Shown: positions 53,731 to 62,687 of the stretch, one piece after another | How the letters are laid out: each line of letters opens with the position of its first letter | Position numbering within the stretch: position 1 is the stretch's first letter | DNA from: Sideroxydans lithotrophicus | Lineage (GTDB): Bacteria > Pseudomonadota > Gammaproteobacteria > Burkholderiales > Gallionellaceae | Length of the DNA: 64,000 nucleotides | Direction of reading: 5' to 3' | Assembly: GCA_020723185.1 (NCBI GenBank) | Contig: DYJI01000003.1 | Span: forward strand, 62,001 to 126,000 | Position numbers and translations under genes: made by a program | The notes under the pieces: model-generated | Database searches by the model: none | The model's input: only the letters and a program-made list of their open reading frames with translations | What the model was told of the DNA's origin: nothing

Positions 53731-53759
53731 AAAAGGCCTGCAGATCCTGCAGGCCTTTT
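53731..53759. terminator. Bidirectional terminator right of attR
   Basis: AAAAGGCCTGCAG (53731-53743) and CTGCAGGCCTTTT (53747-53759), a perfect 13-bp stem with a 3-base loop. It was probably the original terminator of the tRNA-Thr transcript before integration, and now ends the oxidoreductase gene from the other side. Confidence 0.88.
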
Positions 53760-53775
53760 GCATTTGCGGCTTGTA

Positions 53776-55086
53776 TCAAGCCGTGCCGAACTTGGTGTCG
53801 ACCATCACGCCGATCTGCTTCAGGAAGGGGGTGGGCAACGTACCGCCGGCACAAACGATCACGCCGTCATTCGGAATCTCTGCCTCCTCGTCTCCGAATT
53901 TGATGACTGCCGTGGTCGGGTTGATCTGCTTGACGCCGGACTTCAGGTAGATTTTCAGTTTGCCCGCATCGGACATGGCCTTCAGCTTGTCGCGGTTCTT
54001 CGGCTTGGCTCCGCCGAATGCCTTGCCGAAGTCCTCGCCGCGCGCAAGCAGTGATACCGTGGTGCCTTGCTCCTCCGCGACCGCCATGGCGGCCTCGACC
54101 GCGCTGTCGCCGCCGCCGACCACGATCACGTGCATGTTGCGATATTGCTCGGGATCGATCAGGCGATACACCACTTTTGGCAACTCTTCACCGGGCACAC
54201 CGAGTTTGCGCGGCGTGCCGCGTCGGCCGATGGCCAGCAGCACGGTGCGCGTCTTGTATTCCCCCTTGCTGGTCTTGACCACGAATCCGTTGTCGACCGG
54301 GGTCACGTTCTCCATGCGTTCGTTGTAGCTGATATGGATGCCGGTCTTGGCGATGATGCCCTGCCACCATTCCAGCAGACGCTCCTTGCTGACTTCCTTG
54401 AATTGCATCTCGCCGACGACCGGCAGCTTGACGGGGGCGGTCATGGCGATCTTGTTGCGAGGATACTGGAAGATGGCACCGCCAAGCGAGACTTCCTGTT
54501 CCAGGATCAGGTAGTTCAGCTTGTGCTGGATGGCTCCCAGCGCAGCGCCAAGGCCGGCCGGGCCGGCACCGACGATGATCACGTCATGGTCGAAATTGTG
54601 TGTGCCTTTCAATTTTGCTATGGAGTCTATGGCCTGCGAGCCCTGACTGGCGGCCTTGCGGATCAGTCCCATGCCCCCCAGTTCGCCGGCGATGAAGATG
54701 CCCTTGACGTTGGTCTCGAAGGTCGGGTCGACCTGGGGGATGTCCATGCCGCGTTTCTCGGTGCCGAATACCAGCGTGATGGCATCGTGAGGACAGGCGG
54801 CGGCGCAGGCACCGTGGCCGATGCAATAGGTCGGGTTGATGAGCACCGCCTTGCCCTTGATCATTCCCAGTGCGCCTTCAGGGCAGGCTTTGATGCAACT
54901 GCCGGAGCCCAGGCACAAACGCGGGTCGATCACGGGGTGCAGGGAGGATGGCTCGGTCAAGCCCTGGGTGATCGCCTCCTTCATCTGCTCGACAGAACTG
55001 GCTTCCTTCTTTTTCCGGCTGCCCAGATAGAAGAACATGATGATGATCAGGGGGATCAGGTATACGGATAGGTCGATGAGGTCCAT
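53776..55086 (-). CDS. Membrane-anchored Fe-S / FAD-NAD(P) oxidoreductase
   Basis: 436 residues: one N-terminal membrane helix (LSVYLIPLIIIMFFYLG), a two-cluster ferredoxin-like part (CLGSGSCIKACP at about 58 and CIGHGACAAACP at about 88), then a thioredoxin-reductase-like flavoprotein with FAD loop IIVGAGPAGLGAA, NAD(P) loop VIVVGGGDSAVEAA and ICAGGTLPTPFL. In both cluster motifs the second Cys is replaced (Ser, His). It is divergent from the cytochrome b-multihaem-porin genes and could pass electrons between the quinone/cytochrome pool and NAD(P)H. Partner and direction are inferred. Confidence 0.82.
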   Translation of the reverse strand: MDLIDLSVYLIPLIIIMFFYLGSRKKKEASSVEQMKEAITQGLTEPSSLHPVIDPRLCLGSGSCIKACPEGALGMIKGKAVLINPTYCIGHGACAAACPHDAITLVFGTEKRGMDIPQVDPTFETNVKGIFIAGELGGMGLIRKAASQGSQAIDSIAKLKGTHNFDHDVIIVGAGPAGLGAALGAIQHKLNYLILEQEVSLGGAIFQYPRNKIAMTAPVKLPVVGEMQFKEVSKERLLEWWQGIIAKTGIHISYNERMENVTPVDNGFVVKTSKGEYKTRTVLLAIGRRGTPRKLGVPGEELPKVVYRLIDPEQYRNMHVIVVGGGDSAVEAAMAVAEEQGTTVSLLARGEDFGKAFGGAKPKNRDKLKAMSDAGKLKIYLKSGVKQINPTTAVIKFGDEEAEIPNDGVIVCAGGTLPTPFLKQIGVMVDTKFGTA

Positions 55087-55230
55087 AGCTTGTCGTCTTT
55101 AATGGTTGTTGACTGAGGGGGGGCCACTGGTCTGGATGACCCGGCCGCCTGTCGGACTATTTCAAACAGATATCGAACTTTATTGTACAAGGCATTGTCG
55201 CAGGCACCGGCATTCTAGGGTTGTCGCGTA

Positions 55231-55276
55231 ATTAAGACAAATTTATTAAGACAGGTTCGGTGATCGCAGTTAAAAT
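55231..55276 (+). promoter_or_regulatory. Promoter region of the cytochrome/porin operon with direct repeats
   Basis: ATTAAGACA occurs at 55231-55239 and 55245-55253 (14-bp period) in the 226-bp divergent intergenic region. TAAAAT (55271-55276) is a -10 candidate, and the second repeat overlaps the expected -35 place. A regulator binding both repeats could control the operon. Confidence 0.4.
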
Positions 55277-55312
55277 TTCCGCGCTTGAGGGAATCTCCTG
55301 GATTTGGAAATT

Positions 55313-56209
55313 ATGAGAACAAAAAAACAATCAGAACATCTGATGTGGATGATCTTCATCAGTATCGTCGGTGTCATCACGATCGCTGGCTATTTCATTG
55401 TTTATCCGCAGACTTATTACAAGCCTGGCGAAGAGCTGTTCGATTTCGGCTACAACTTGGGGCTGATCGGCGGCACGATGATGCTGTTGCTGCTGCTGTA
55501 CCCATTGCGCAAACGATGGAAACCCATCGAGAACCTTGGGTTCCTGCCGACCTGGTTCAAATGGCACATGGTGCTCGGTATTTTGGGCCCGTTGTTCATC
55601 ATCTTCCACTCCACTTACCACGTATACATCCCGTTCATCCATCCGACCGGATCGATCAATGCGGCGGTGGCGATGTACTGCATGCTGTTGGTGTCTGGCA
55701 GCGGCACCTTTGGCCGTTTCTTCTACACCAAGATCCACCATGGCCTCTACGGTCGGCAGGCGACGGTGAACGAGTTGCGTGCCGAGATGGAGCAGACCGG
55801 TGATATCAAGTCGATGTTCGGCTTCGCGCCGCATATCGAGCAGCAACTGCAGGCGTTCCACGATGAAGCGGAAAAGTATGCCAAGGAGACCGGATACGGA
55901 TTCATCAGTTTTGCCAAGATGGGATTCCGGTCGGCAGTGCTGTCCCGCCGTCTGCCTGCCGAGCTGTACCAGGTGATGCATGCGCAGGGCGTCGAGAAAC
56001 AATTCAATGCCGACCAGAGCAAGGGCATGGAGAAGCTGTTCGAGGAATACAAGGACAAGATCACCACCTACTTGCATGCTGTTCGCGATGCCGCCCAGTT
56101 CCACACTTACGAGCGCCTGTTCTCGTGGTGGCACATCTTCCATATCCCGCTGGTGTTCATGATGGTGTTCAGCGCCATCTATCACGTCTATGCGGTCCAC
56201 GCTTACTGA
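55313..56209 (+). CDS. Inner-membrane cytochrome b-like protein
   Basis: 298 residues with about five membrane helices: four before residue 150 and one at the C-terminus. His residues lie in pairs suited to haem b: WHMVLGILGPLFIIFHSTYH in helix three and WWHIFHIPLVFMM-IYHVYAVH in the last. A cytoplasmic or periplasmic charged loop fills residues 150-260. It should exchange electrons between the quinone pool and the periplasmic multihaem protein encoded next. A TTG start at 55304 is possible; ATG 55313 preferred. Confidence 0.78.
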   Translation: MRTKKQSEHLMWMIFISIVGVITIAGYFIVYPQTYYKPGEELFDFGYNLGLIGGTMMLLLLLYPLRKRWKPIENLGFLPTWFKWHMVLGILGPLFIIFHSTYHVYIPFIHPTGSINAAVAMYCMLLVSGSGTFGRFFYTKIHHGLYGRQATVNELRAEMEQTGDIKSMFGFAPHIEQQLQAFHDEAEKYAKETGYGFISFAKMGFRSAVLSRRLPAELYQVMHAQGVEKQFNADQSKGMEKLFEEYKDKITTYLHAVRDAAQFHTYERLFSWWHIFHIPLVFMMVFSAIYHVYAVHAY

Positions 56210-56225
56210 TTGAACAGAATCGACC

Positions 56226-58037
56226 ATGCTGCTACGTACCTTAGTCCTTACCCTCTTCCTGTTCGCGCTGCCCATGCAGGCGAACGCCAACAAACTGTTG
56301 ATGCCCGGCGATGTGATCAAGGGGCACGCCAAGGAAGAGGAGAAGTGCGAGCTTTGCCACAAGAAGTTCGACAAGAAGGCGCAGAACCGTCTCTGTATGG
56401 ATTGCCACAAGGATGTGGGCAAGGATGTTGCCGAAAAGAAGGGGTACCACGGGCGCATCGACATGGAGAAGGACTGCAAGGAGTGCCACGCAGAGCACAA
56501 GGGACGTGACTTCAAGGCGGCCGAGTTCGATCACGACAAGTTCGACCACAAGTTGACCGATTTCGAGCTGAAGGGTGGTCACCTGGTCAACCAGAAACAG
56601 GAAAAGGTCAAGTGCGAAAGCTGTCACAAGCCGGGTACCAAGTTTCGCGAAGCGCCGCAGCTTTGCTACACCTGTCACAAGAAAGATGACAAGCACAAGG
56701 GCGGCCTCGGGCAGGATTGTGCCAAGTGTCACGTGGACAAGGATTGGAAGACTACCAATTTCGACCACGGCAAGACCAAGTTCAAGCTGGAAGGCAAGCA
56801 TGTCGACGTAAAATGTCTGAAGTGCCACGTCGACCACAAATACAAAGACACGCCGATGGCCTGCGTCGCCTGCCACAAGAAGGACGATGATAAGGCGCAC
56901 AAGGGCAAACTGGGCAAGAAGTGCGAGAGCTGCCATACGGCCAAGGACTGGAAGGACACCAAGTTCGACCACGACAAGACCGAGTTCAAGCTACTGGGCA
57001 AGCACCAAGAAGTGAAGTGCGACAAGTGCCACATCGACAAGAAATACAAGGGCACGCCGAAGAAGTGCAACGAGTGCCACAAGAAGGACGACGACAAGGC
57101 GCACAAGGGTAAATTCGGTCCCAAGTGCGAGACCTGTCACACCGAAAAAGAGTGGAAGGACATCAAGTTCGATCACGACAAAGAGACAAAATTCGATCTG
57201 CTCGGCAAGCACAAGAAGACCAAGTGTACGGACTGCCACAAGGGCGACCTGTACAAGGACAAGCTCAAGATGACTTGTGTCTCTTGCCACAAGAAGGACG
57301 ACGACAAGGCGCACAAGGGTAACTTCGGTGTCAAATGCGAGACCTGCCATACCGCGAACGAATGGAAGGACATCAAGTTCGACCACGACAAGGAGACCAA
57401 ATACCCCTTGCTCGGCAAGCATAAGAAAACGAAGTGTACCGATTGCCACAAGGGCGACTTATACAAGGACAAGCTGCAGAAAGATTGCATCAGCTGCCAC
57501 CAGAAGGATGATGACAAGTCGCACAAAGGACAGGAAGGCAAGAAGTGTGAGACCTGCCACGTAGAGGACGACTGGAAGAAAACCGATAAGTTCAACCACA
57601 ACCGCATGTCCACCTTCCCGTTACTGGGACGCCATGCGCTGGTCGCTTGCAAGAAGTGCCACGAAAAACCGACCTTCAAGGATGCCAAGTCCGACTGCTG
57701 GTCATGCCATGAGAAGGATGATGACAAGGTCCACCGCCGCAGGCTGGGAACCGAATGCCAGCTTTGCCACTCCACGCGTTCGTGGGAGGCATGGGACTTC
57801 GATCACAACAAGACCAACTTCAAGCTGGACGGCCCGCACAAGAAGACCGCCAACAAGTGTTACGCCTGCCACAGCAAGCCGATGGGCAAGAAGGTGGTGA
57901 CTTCCACGGCGTGCGGCAGCTGCCATGAGCGAGACGACGTGCACAACGGCAACTTCGGCGACCGTTGCGAGCGCTGCCATGAAGGCAACGACTGGAAAAC
58001 GGTGAAGATGGGCGTGGTAGTGCCGCAGAAGAAATAG
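56226..58037 (+). CDS. 24-haem periplasmic c-type cytochrome
   Basis: 603 residues with a signal peptide ending QANA and 24 CxxCH motifs by my count, from CELCH near residue 41 to CERCH near residue 583. Most of the chain is a repeated module of about 65-70 residues holding three haems, with linkers such as CHKKDDDKAHKG and DWKDTKFDHDKT. It is very Lys/Asp/His rich. Such a protein could span the periplasm as an electron wire between the inner-membrane protein and the outer-membrane complex. From memory this matches the large cytochrome of PCC3-type clusters in iron oxidisers. Confidence 0.9.
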   Translation: MLLRTLVLTLFLFALPMQANANKLLMPGDVIKGHAKEEEKCELCHKKFDKKAQNRLCMDCHKDVGKDVAEKKGYHGRIDMEKDCKECHAEHKGRDFKAAEFDHDKFDHKLTDFELKGGHLVNQKQEKVKCESCHKPGTKFREAPQLCYTCHKKDDKHKGGLGQDCAKCHVDKDWKTTNFDHGKTKFKLEGKHVDVKCLKCHVDHKYKDTPMACVACHKKDDDKAHKGKLGKKCESCHTAKDWKDTKFDHDKTEFKLLGKHQEVKCDKCHIDKKYKGTPKKCNECHKKDDDKAHKGKFGPKCETCHTEKEWKDIKFDHDKETKFDLLGKHKKTKCTDCHKGDLYKDKLKMTCVSCHKKDDDKAHKGNFGVKCETCHTANEWKDIKFDHDKETKYPLLGKHKKTKCTDCHKGDLYKDKLQKDCISCHQKDDDKSHKGQEGKKCETCHVEDDWKKTDKFNHNRMSTFPLLGRHALVACKKCHEKPTFKDAKSDCWSCHEKDDDKVHRRRLGTECQLCHSTRSWEAWDFDHNKTNFKLDGPHKKTANKCYACHSKPMGKKVVTSTACGSCHERDDVHNGNFGDRCERCHEGNDWKTVKMGVVVPQKK

Positions 58038-58049
58038 CAGGAAAAGTCA

Positions 58050-58080
58050 AGTTTGCTTTCGCCGTCAGTCGGGGCAAACT
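58050..58080 (+). other. Intergenic hairpin between the two multihaem genes
   Basis: AGTTTGC (58050-58056) and GCAAACT (58074-58080) pair, with further inner GCC/GGC pairing. There is no T-run, so an mRNA processing or stabilising hairpin is more likely than a terminator. Confidence 0.4.
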
Positions 58081-58115
58081 GAAAGAATAGTGAGTGAACT
58101 ATCGAGGAGGTTGTC

Positions 58116-59162
58116 ATGGAGAGAAGAACTGGATTTATCGGTGCGATGTTCGCCGCGCTGCTGGCGGTGACGTCGCTGCATGCGGGGGCTGCCCAGCAGA
58201 TCGGGCGTGATTTCAATCACATGACGACCGGTTTCCCGCTTTCGGGCGGTCATGCTGCAGCGGCTTGCGAGTCATGCCATGTAGGCGGTGTGTTCAAGGG
58301 CACGCCGCGTGCCTGCGACGGCTGTCATGCCGTCGGCAGGCGAGTGGTTGCGACTCCCAAGAACGACAGGCACATCGTGACCGATGCGCCTTGCGAGTCG
58401 TGTCACTTCAATACCGCGACTTGGCTGGGGGTGCGTTACAACCACGGGTCGGCAGTCACAGGCCAGTGCAAGACTTGCCATAACGGACGGCAGGCAAGTG
58501 GCAAGGCTGGCAGTCACAGCACAGGCAATAAAGCTACAAAATCCTGTGATAGCTGCCATCGCACTTTTGCCTGGTTGCCCGCAAGCTGGAACCATGCAGG
58601 TGCGGCGGGTGTCTGCTCCACCTGCCACGTGAGCGGAGCGGATGTCAGTGCTGAGAATCGCAAGCCTGCTGGACATACTCCCGCAGCATTGAAAGGCCAG
58701 CTCGAGTGTGACTCTTGCCATAATTACACTGCTTGGTCTCCAAACCGCTATAAACACACCTCGGCTGCAGCGTGCTCGAGCTGCCACAATGGGACATTGG
58801 CGGTTGGCAAGAGTGCCGGCCACGTTGCGACGACGGATGAGTGTAACCAGTGCCATACGACCACCACGACATGGTCGGGGGCGTTGGGTGCCAAACCTTC
58901 CGATCACATTCCTTACAATGCAAGTGCGTCTTGTTCCAGTTGCCATGTGAATGGCTCTGTCTTGCGTGGCGCGTCAATGCATACACATGTCTCGACCTAT
59001 ACATGTGTGACGTGCCATTTGAAGGGAAATGCCTACACGCGCTGGGGGCAGGATACCAAGTCAATCGGTCATGAAGGCATGAAGTCCGGTGATGACTGCT
59101 CGAAATCCGGGTGTCATGCACCCGCCGGCAGCAAAGGTTCCGCCTACGTAAATTGGGATTAA
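58116..59162 (+). CDS. Multihaem c-type cytochrome (11 CxxCH plus one CX4CH)
   Basis: 348 residues with a signal peptide ending HAGA, 11 CxxCH sites and a last CSKSGCH near residue 330 that fits a CX4CH haem site, giving up to 12 haems. It is Ser/Thr/Gly/Ala-rich, in contrast to its Lys-rich neighbour, consistent with a location inside or outside the porin. A GAGGAGG ribosome site precedes the ATG. It is probably the outer-membrane or extracellular redox partner of the complex. Confidence 0.88.
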   Translation: MERRTGFIGAMFAALLAVTSLHAGAAQQIGRDFNHMTTGFPLSGGHAAAACESCHVGGVFKGTPRACDGCHAVGRRVVATPKNDRHIVTDAPCESCHFNTATWLGVRYNHGSAVTGQCKTCHNGRQASGKAGSHSTGNKATKSCDSCHRTFAWLPASWNHAGAAGVCSTCHVSGADVSAENRKPAGHTPAALKGQLECDSCHNYTAWSPNRYKHTSAAACSSCHNGTLAVGKSAGHVATTDECNQCHTTTTTWSGALGAKPSDHIPYNASASCSSCHVNGSVLRGASMHTHVSTYTCVTCHLKGNAYTRWGQDTKSIGHEGMKSGDDCSKSGCHAPAGSKGSAYVNWD

Positions 59163-59167
59163 AAGCC

Positions 59168-59202
59168 TTTGGTGGGGCAGGCAGGTTGCTTGCCCCGCCA
59201 AA
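59168..59202 (+). other. Intergenic hairpin before the porin gene
   Basis: TTTGGTGGGGCA (59168-59179) and TGCCCCGCCAAA (59191-59202) pair over 12 bp with one G-T. No T-run follows. It may tune the relative amounts of cytochrome and porin mRNA. Confidence 0.5.
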
Positions 59203-59265
59203 CGATTATCCATAAGTCCCGCCCTGAGAGGGGTAAAGACAAGAATTGTATTGAGGAGAAGAGGC

Positions 59266-61398
59266 ATGAATAGCCCCAAACTGATGAGTGCGGCCAAGTG
59301 GATGCTTGGCATGGCGTGCTTGGCATTTGTTCCTGGTTTCGTTGTAGCGCAGCCACTTGATGATGTGACACTCGAATACCAGACCGACGGTATCGTCGCG
59401 ACCATACGCACGACTGCGCCGGTTCGTTATGTACGTCACTTTCCCGCGAGCAATGGCAAGACGCTGGACATCTTTTTTGAGCGCGTGCCTGGCGTCGCAG
59501 TGGATGAGAAGTGGGTGGACAATGAGACCCGTAATTCCCCTCCTTCTGGATTGATTCCCTCCTTTCGGGTCACGACGCGGGATACGGCGACCAAGCCCAA
59601 GCTGGTCGTTGAATTTTCGCGCGAGGCGCAATTCAGCGTCTCAGCGGGAAAGGATCAGCGTAGCATCCTGATCACAATCCGCCCGGACCGCTCCGGAGGG
59701 GAAGTGTCGTTGCCATTCCTGCCGGCAGTCAAAGCGCTGCGTGCCACTCCGGGCGATGCGAATCTTGCAGAGTACAACAAACAGGCGGCAGAGCTGATGG
59801 GGCAGGCGCGCGCTGCCTTGGCTGCAAAGAAAGACGAAGAGGCGGTTGGCGCTTTTAACAAACTGCTGATGTTGCCCCCCAACGATTACACCGAAGATGC
59901 ACAGGAGTGGGTCGGTGTGGCACGTGAGCGTGCGGGCCAATATGACAAGGCAAAGACGGAGTATGACCTGTATCTGAACCTGTACCCGCAGGGCGAAGGT
60001 GTGCCGCGCGTGATGCAGCGACTGGCAGGTTTGTCGGGTACTGCAAGTGGCCCGGGCATCGTAGAGGCGACAGAGAAGAAGCGTGAGGCGCGCTGGACGG
60101 CCTTCGGTAGCATCTCAGGCCATTATTATTTCGGCTCCAGCAAGATCGATTCAACGACGACATTCAATGCGGCGACAGAGACGCAATCTCTGACGATGAC
60201 TGATCAATCCATGCTGATCACGACAGAGGACGCAACCGCTCGCTACACGAGCGATGATCTGGACGGTCGCGTGGTGTTCCGTGGCAATAACACGCAGAAT
60301 TTCCTGTCCAACAAGTCCAGCCAGAACCGCATCAGCTCTTTTTATGGCGAAGTCAAAGGCCGCAAACAGGATTATCTGTTGCGTGTCGGCCGTCAATCAT
60401 CCAACGGTGCTGGGGTGCTGGGCCGTTTCGATGGTTTGTCCGGTTCGTATGGCGATGCGGCAGATATGCGGGTGAATGGTGTGGTCGGAAGACTGGCCGA
60501 CTATAGTGACAGCACTTCGCCTTCTTTCTTCGGGGCCAGTGTCGATAGCGGTGCATTCACGGCGTATGGTATCAATCAGACGGTGGACGGTGTGCTGGAT
60601 CGCCGTGCAGTCGGTGGCGAATGGCGCTATTACGAGGATAAGGATTCCCTCTTTGCGCTGATCGATTACGACGTTAATTTCAAGGCATTGAATGCGGCCC
60701 AAGTGGTAGGCACCATGAATGCGTTCGATGCCTCATGGAATTTCATGCTGGATCATCGCAAGACACCTTCGTTGAGCATACGCAATGCCTTGTATGGTGC
60801 CACCACCTCATCTATCAGCGTGCTTGAGCAGGCTTTGTCGGCCAGTGCGTTGCGCGACCTTGCACTGCAGCGAACCGCTACCAGCAACATGGGGCAGGTC
60901 GGTATCACCAAACCTTTGAGTGAGAAATGGCAAGTCGGCGGTGATGTGCGCCTGACCAATACTACGAGTACGGCTGCAAGCGGTGTGCTGGACAGTGTCC
61001 AGGGGTATCTGGCGGCGAATCCAAGCCGCGGGACGGAGAAGAGTGTGACGGGACAGCTGATCGGTACCGGCTTGTACAAGGCTGGCGATATCTGGTCGTT
61101 CAGCGCAACCTTGAACACCAGCAGCACCGTTAAAGGGAATTCCTTCTTTGTGTACAACCACATGGATATGCAATACGGCTGGGGTTTGGACAGCTCCGTT
61201 CAGTTTTACAAACAGACCGACCAGTTCAACGCTGTGACGACCCGTTTCTCCCCGACGGTGCGTGGTTCTTATCGCCTGAAGGAGCAGCTCACTTTCGATG
61301 CTGACCTGGGATTTGAAAGCACCAAGAGCGAGGGTACTCAAGTGACGACCAAGATCATGCGCATCTTCGGCTCGGCTGGTTTGCGCTGGGACTTCTAG
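59266..61398 (+). CDS. Outer-membrane porin with N-terminal periplasmic TPR region
   Basis: 710 residues: signal peptide (MLGMACLAFVPGFVVAQ), an AMIN-like beta region (about 25-145), a TPR pair (LMGQARAALAAKKDEEAVGAFNKLL; VGVARERAGQYDKAKTEYDLYL, about 170-240), then a ~430-residue beta-barrel with alternating strands and a C-terminal Phe (GSAGLRWDF). It is probably the channel sheathing the multihaem conduit; the TPR part could dock the periplasmic cytochrome. The ATG at 59266 follows GAGGAG. Confidence 0.85.
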   Translation: MNSPKLMSAAKWMLGMACLAFVPGFVVAQPLDDVTLEYQTDGIVATIRTTAPVRYVRHFPASNGKTLDIFFERVPGVAVDEKWVDNETRNSPPSGLIPSFRVTTRDTATKPKLVVEFSREAQFSVSAGKDQRSILITIRPDRSGGEVSLPFLPAVKALRATPGDANLAEYNKQAAELMGQARAALAAKKDEEAVGAFNKLLMLPPNDYTEDAQEWVGVARERAGQYDKAKTEYDLYLNLYPQGEGVPRVMQRLAGLSGTASGPGIVEATEKKREARWTAFGSISGHYYFGSSKIDSTTTFNAATETQSLTMTDQSMLITTEDATARYTSDDLDGRVVFRGNNTQNFLSNKSSQNRISSFYGEVKGRKQDYLLRVGRQSSNGAGVLGRFDGLSGSYGDAADMRVNGVVGRLADYSDSTSPSFFGASVDSGAFTAYGINQTVDGVLDRRAVGGEWRYYEDKDSLFALIDYDVNFKALNAAQVVGTMNAFDASWNFMLDHRKTPSLSIRNALYGATTSSISVLEQALSASALRDLALQRTATSNMGQVGITKPLSEKWQVGGDVRLTNTTSTAASGVLDSVQGYLAANPSRGTEKSVTGQLIGTGLYKAGDIWSFSATLNTSSTVKGNSFFVYNHMDMQYGWGLDSSVQFYKQTDQFNAVTTRFSPTVRGSYRLKEQLTFDADLGFESTKSEGTQVTTKIMRIFGSAGLRWDF

Positions 61399-61419
61399 AG
61401 CCGGTAGAGATCTTGTTAG

Positions 61420-61447
61420 AAGGCTGCCGGAGCGATCCGGCAGCCTT
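61420..61447 (+). terminator. Rho-independent terminator of the cytochrome/porin operon
   Basis: AAGGCTGCCGGA (61420-61431), loop GCGA, TCCGGCAGCC followed by TTTTTT. A 12-bp stem and good T-run, 22 bp after the porin stop. Confidence 0.93.
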
Positions 61448-61521
61448 TTTTATAGTGATCATAACGACAGGAGCTGCCGCGCTCTGGTAAATTGCGTGCT
61501 CGTCTGGTCAGGGGGACTTTA

Positions 61522-62685
61522 ATGAAAATCCATGAATATCAGGGCAAAGAGATCTTGCGCGAATTCGGCGTGCCCACCCCGCGTGGCGCGGCGTGTTTCA
61601 ACGTCGACGATGCCGTTGCAGCCGCGCAGCGACTGGGCGGCAAGGTCTGGGTGGTGAAGGCGCAGATCCACGCGGGCGGTCGCGGCAAGGGCGGTGGCGT
61701 CAAGGTGGCGAAGTCACTCGACGAGGTGAAGAGCTACGCTCAACAAATTCTCGGCATGCAACTGGTGACGCACCAGACCGGGCCCGAGGGCCAGAAGGTG
61801 CGCCGCCTGCTGGTCGAAGAGGGCGCGGCCATCGTCAAGGAATTCTACGTAGGCATGGTGGTGGATCGCGGCGCGCAGCGCGTGGCACTGCTGGCCTCCA
61901 GCGAAGGCGGCATGGAGATCGAAGAGGTGGCGAAGCACTCGCCGGAGAAGATCCGTACTGTGCGCATCGACCCCGTCGTAGGGCTGGATGCCAAGGAAGC
62001 TGCCCAAGTCGCGCGCGCCATCGGCATCCCCGATGTGGCGAATGCCGAGGCGGTGCAGGTATTGCAAGGGCTGTATCGCGCCTTCGTCGAAAAGGATGCG
62101 ATGCTGGCAGAGATCAACCCGCTGATCCTGACCGCAGACAATCACGTCATTGCATTGGACGCCAAGTTCAATTTCGATTCGAACGCGCTGTACCGTCATC
62201 CCGAGATCGTCGCCATGCGCGACCTGGACGAGGAAGATCCGGCGGAGATCGAGGCGTCGAAGTTCGATCTCTCCTATATCTCGCTCGATGGCGACATCGG
62301 CTGTCTGGTGAACGGTGCGGGTCTGGCGATGGCGACCATGGACATCATCAAACTCTACGGCGGCAGACCGGCCAACTTCCTCGATGTGGGCGGCGGTGCC
62401 TCGAAAGAAAAGGTCACGGAAGCATTCAAGCTGATGCTGAAGAATCCGCACTTGAAGGCGATCCTGGTGAACATCTTCGGCGGCATCATGAAGTGCGATG
62501 TGATCGCAGAGGGCGTGGTGGCGGCAGCGCGCGAGGTGCATCTTGCCGTGCCGCTGGTGGTGCGACTGGAAGGTACCAACGTCGATCTGGGCAAGAAGAT
62601 ACTGGCCGACTCTGGCCTGCCCATCATCTCCGGCAACGACATGGCGGACGCGGCGCAAAAGGTCGTCGCGGCGGCGAAAGGTTAA
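61522..62685 (+). CDS. sucC: Succinyl-CoA synthetase beta subunit (ADP-forming)
   Basis: ATP-grasp subunit of the TCA-cycle enzyme: [22 protein letters not shown] start, [12 protein letters not shown] nucleotide loop and [11 protein letters not shown]. 387 aa from the ATG at 61522; an earlier start would add ten unrelated residues. Confidence 0.96.
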   Translation: MKIHEYQGKEILREFGVPTPRGAACFNVDDAVAAAQRLGGKVWVVKAQIHAGGRGKGGGVKVAKSLDEVKSYAQQILGMQLVTHQTGPEGQKVRRLLVEEGAAIVKEFYVGMVVDRGAQRVALLASSEGGMEIEEVAKHSPEKIRTVRIDPVVGLDAKEAAQVARAIGIPDVANAEAVQVLQGLYRAFVEKDAMLAEINPLILTADNHVIALDAKFNFDSNALYRHPEIVAMRDLDEEDPAEIEASKFDLSYISLDGDIGCLVNGAGLAMATMDIIKLYGGRPANFLDVGGGASKEKVTEAFKLMLKNPHLKAILVNIFGGIMKCDVIAEGVVAAAREVHLAVPLVVRLEGTNVDLGKKILADSGLPIISGNDMADAAQKVVAAAKG

Positions 62686-62687
62686 TC

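Noticed and set aside
56226-58037. Repetitive DNA suggesting an assembly error in the 24-haem gene
   Set aside because: The repeats are diverged at base level, the frame is open throughout and every module keeps its CxxCH motifs.
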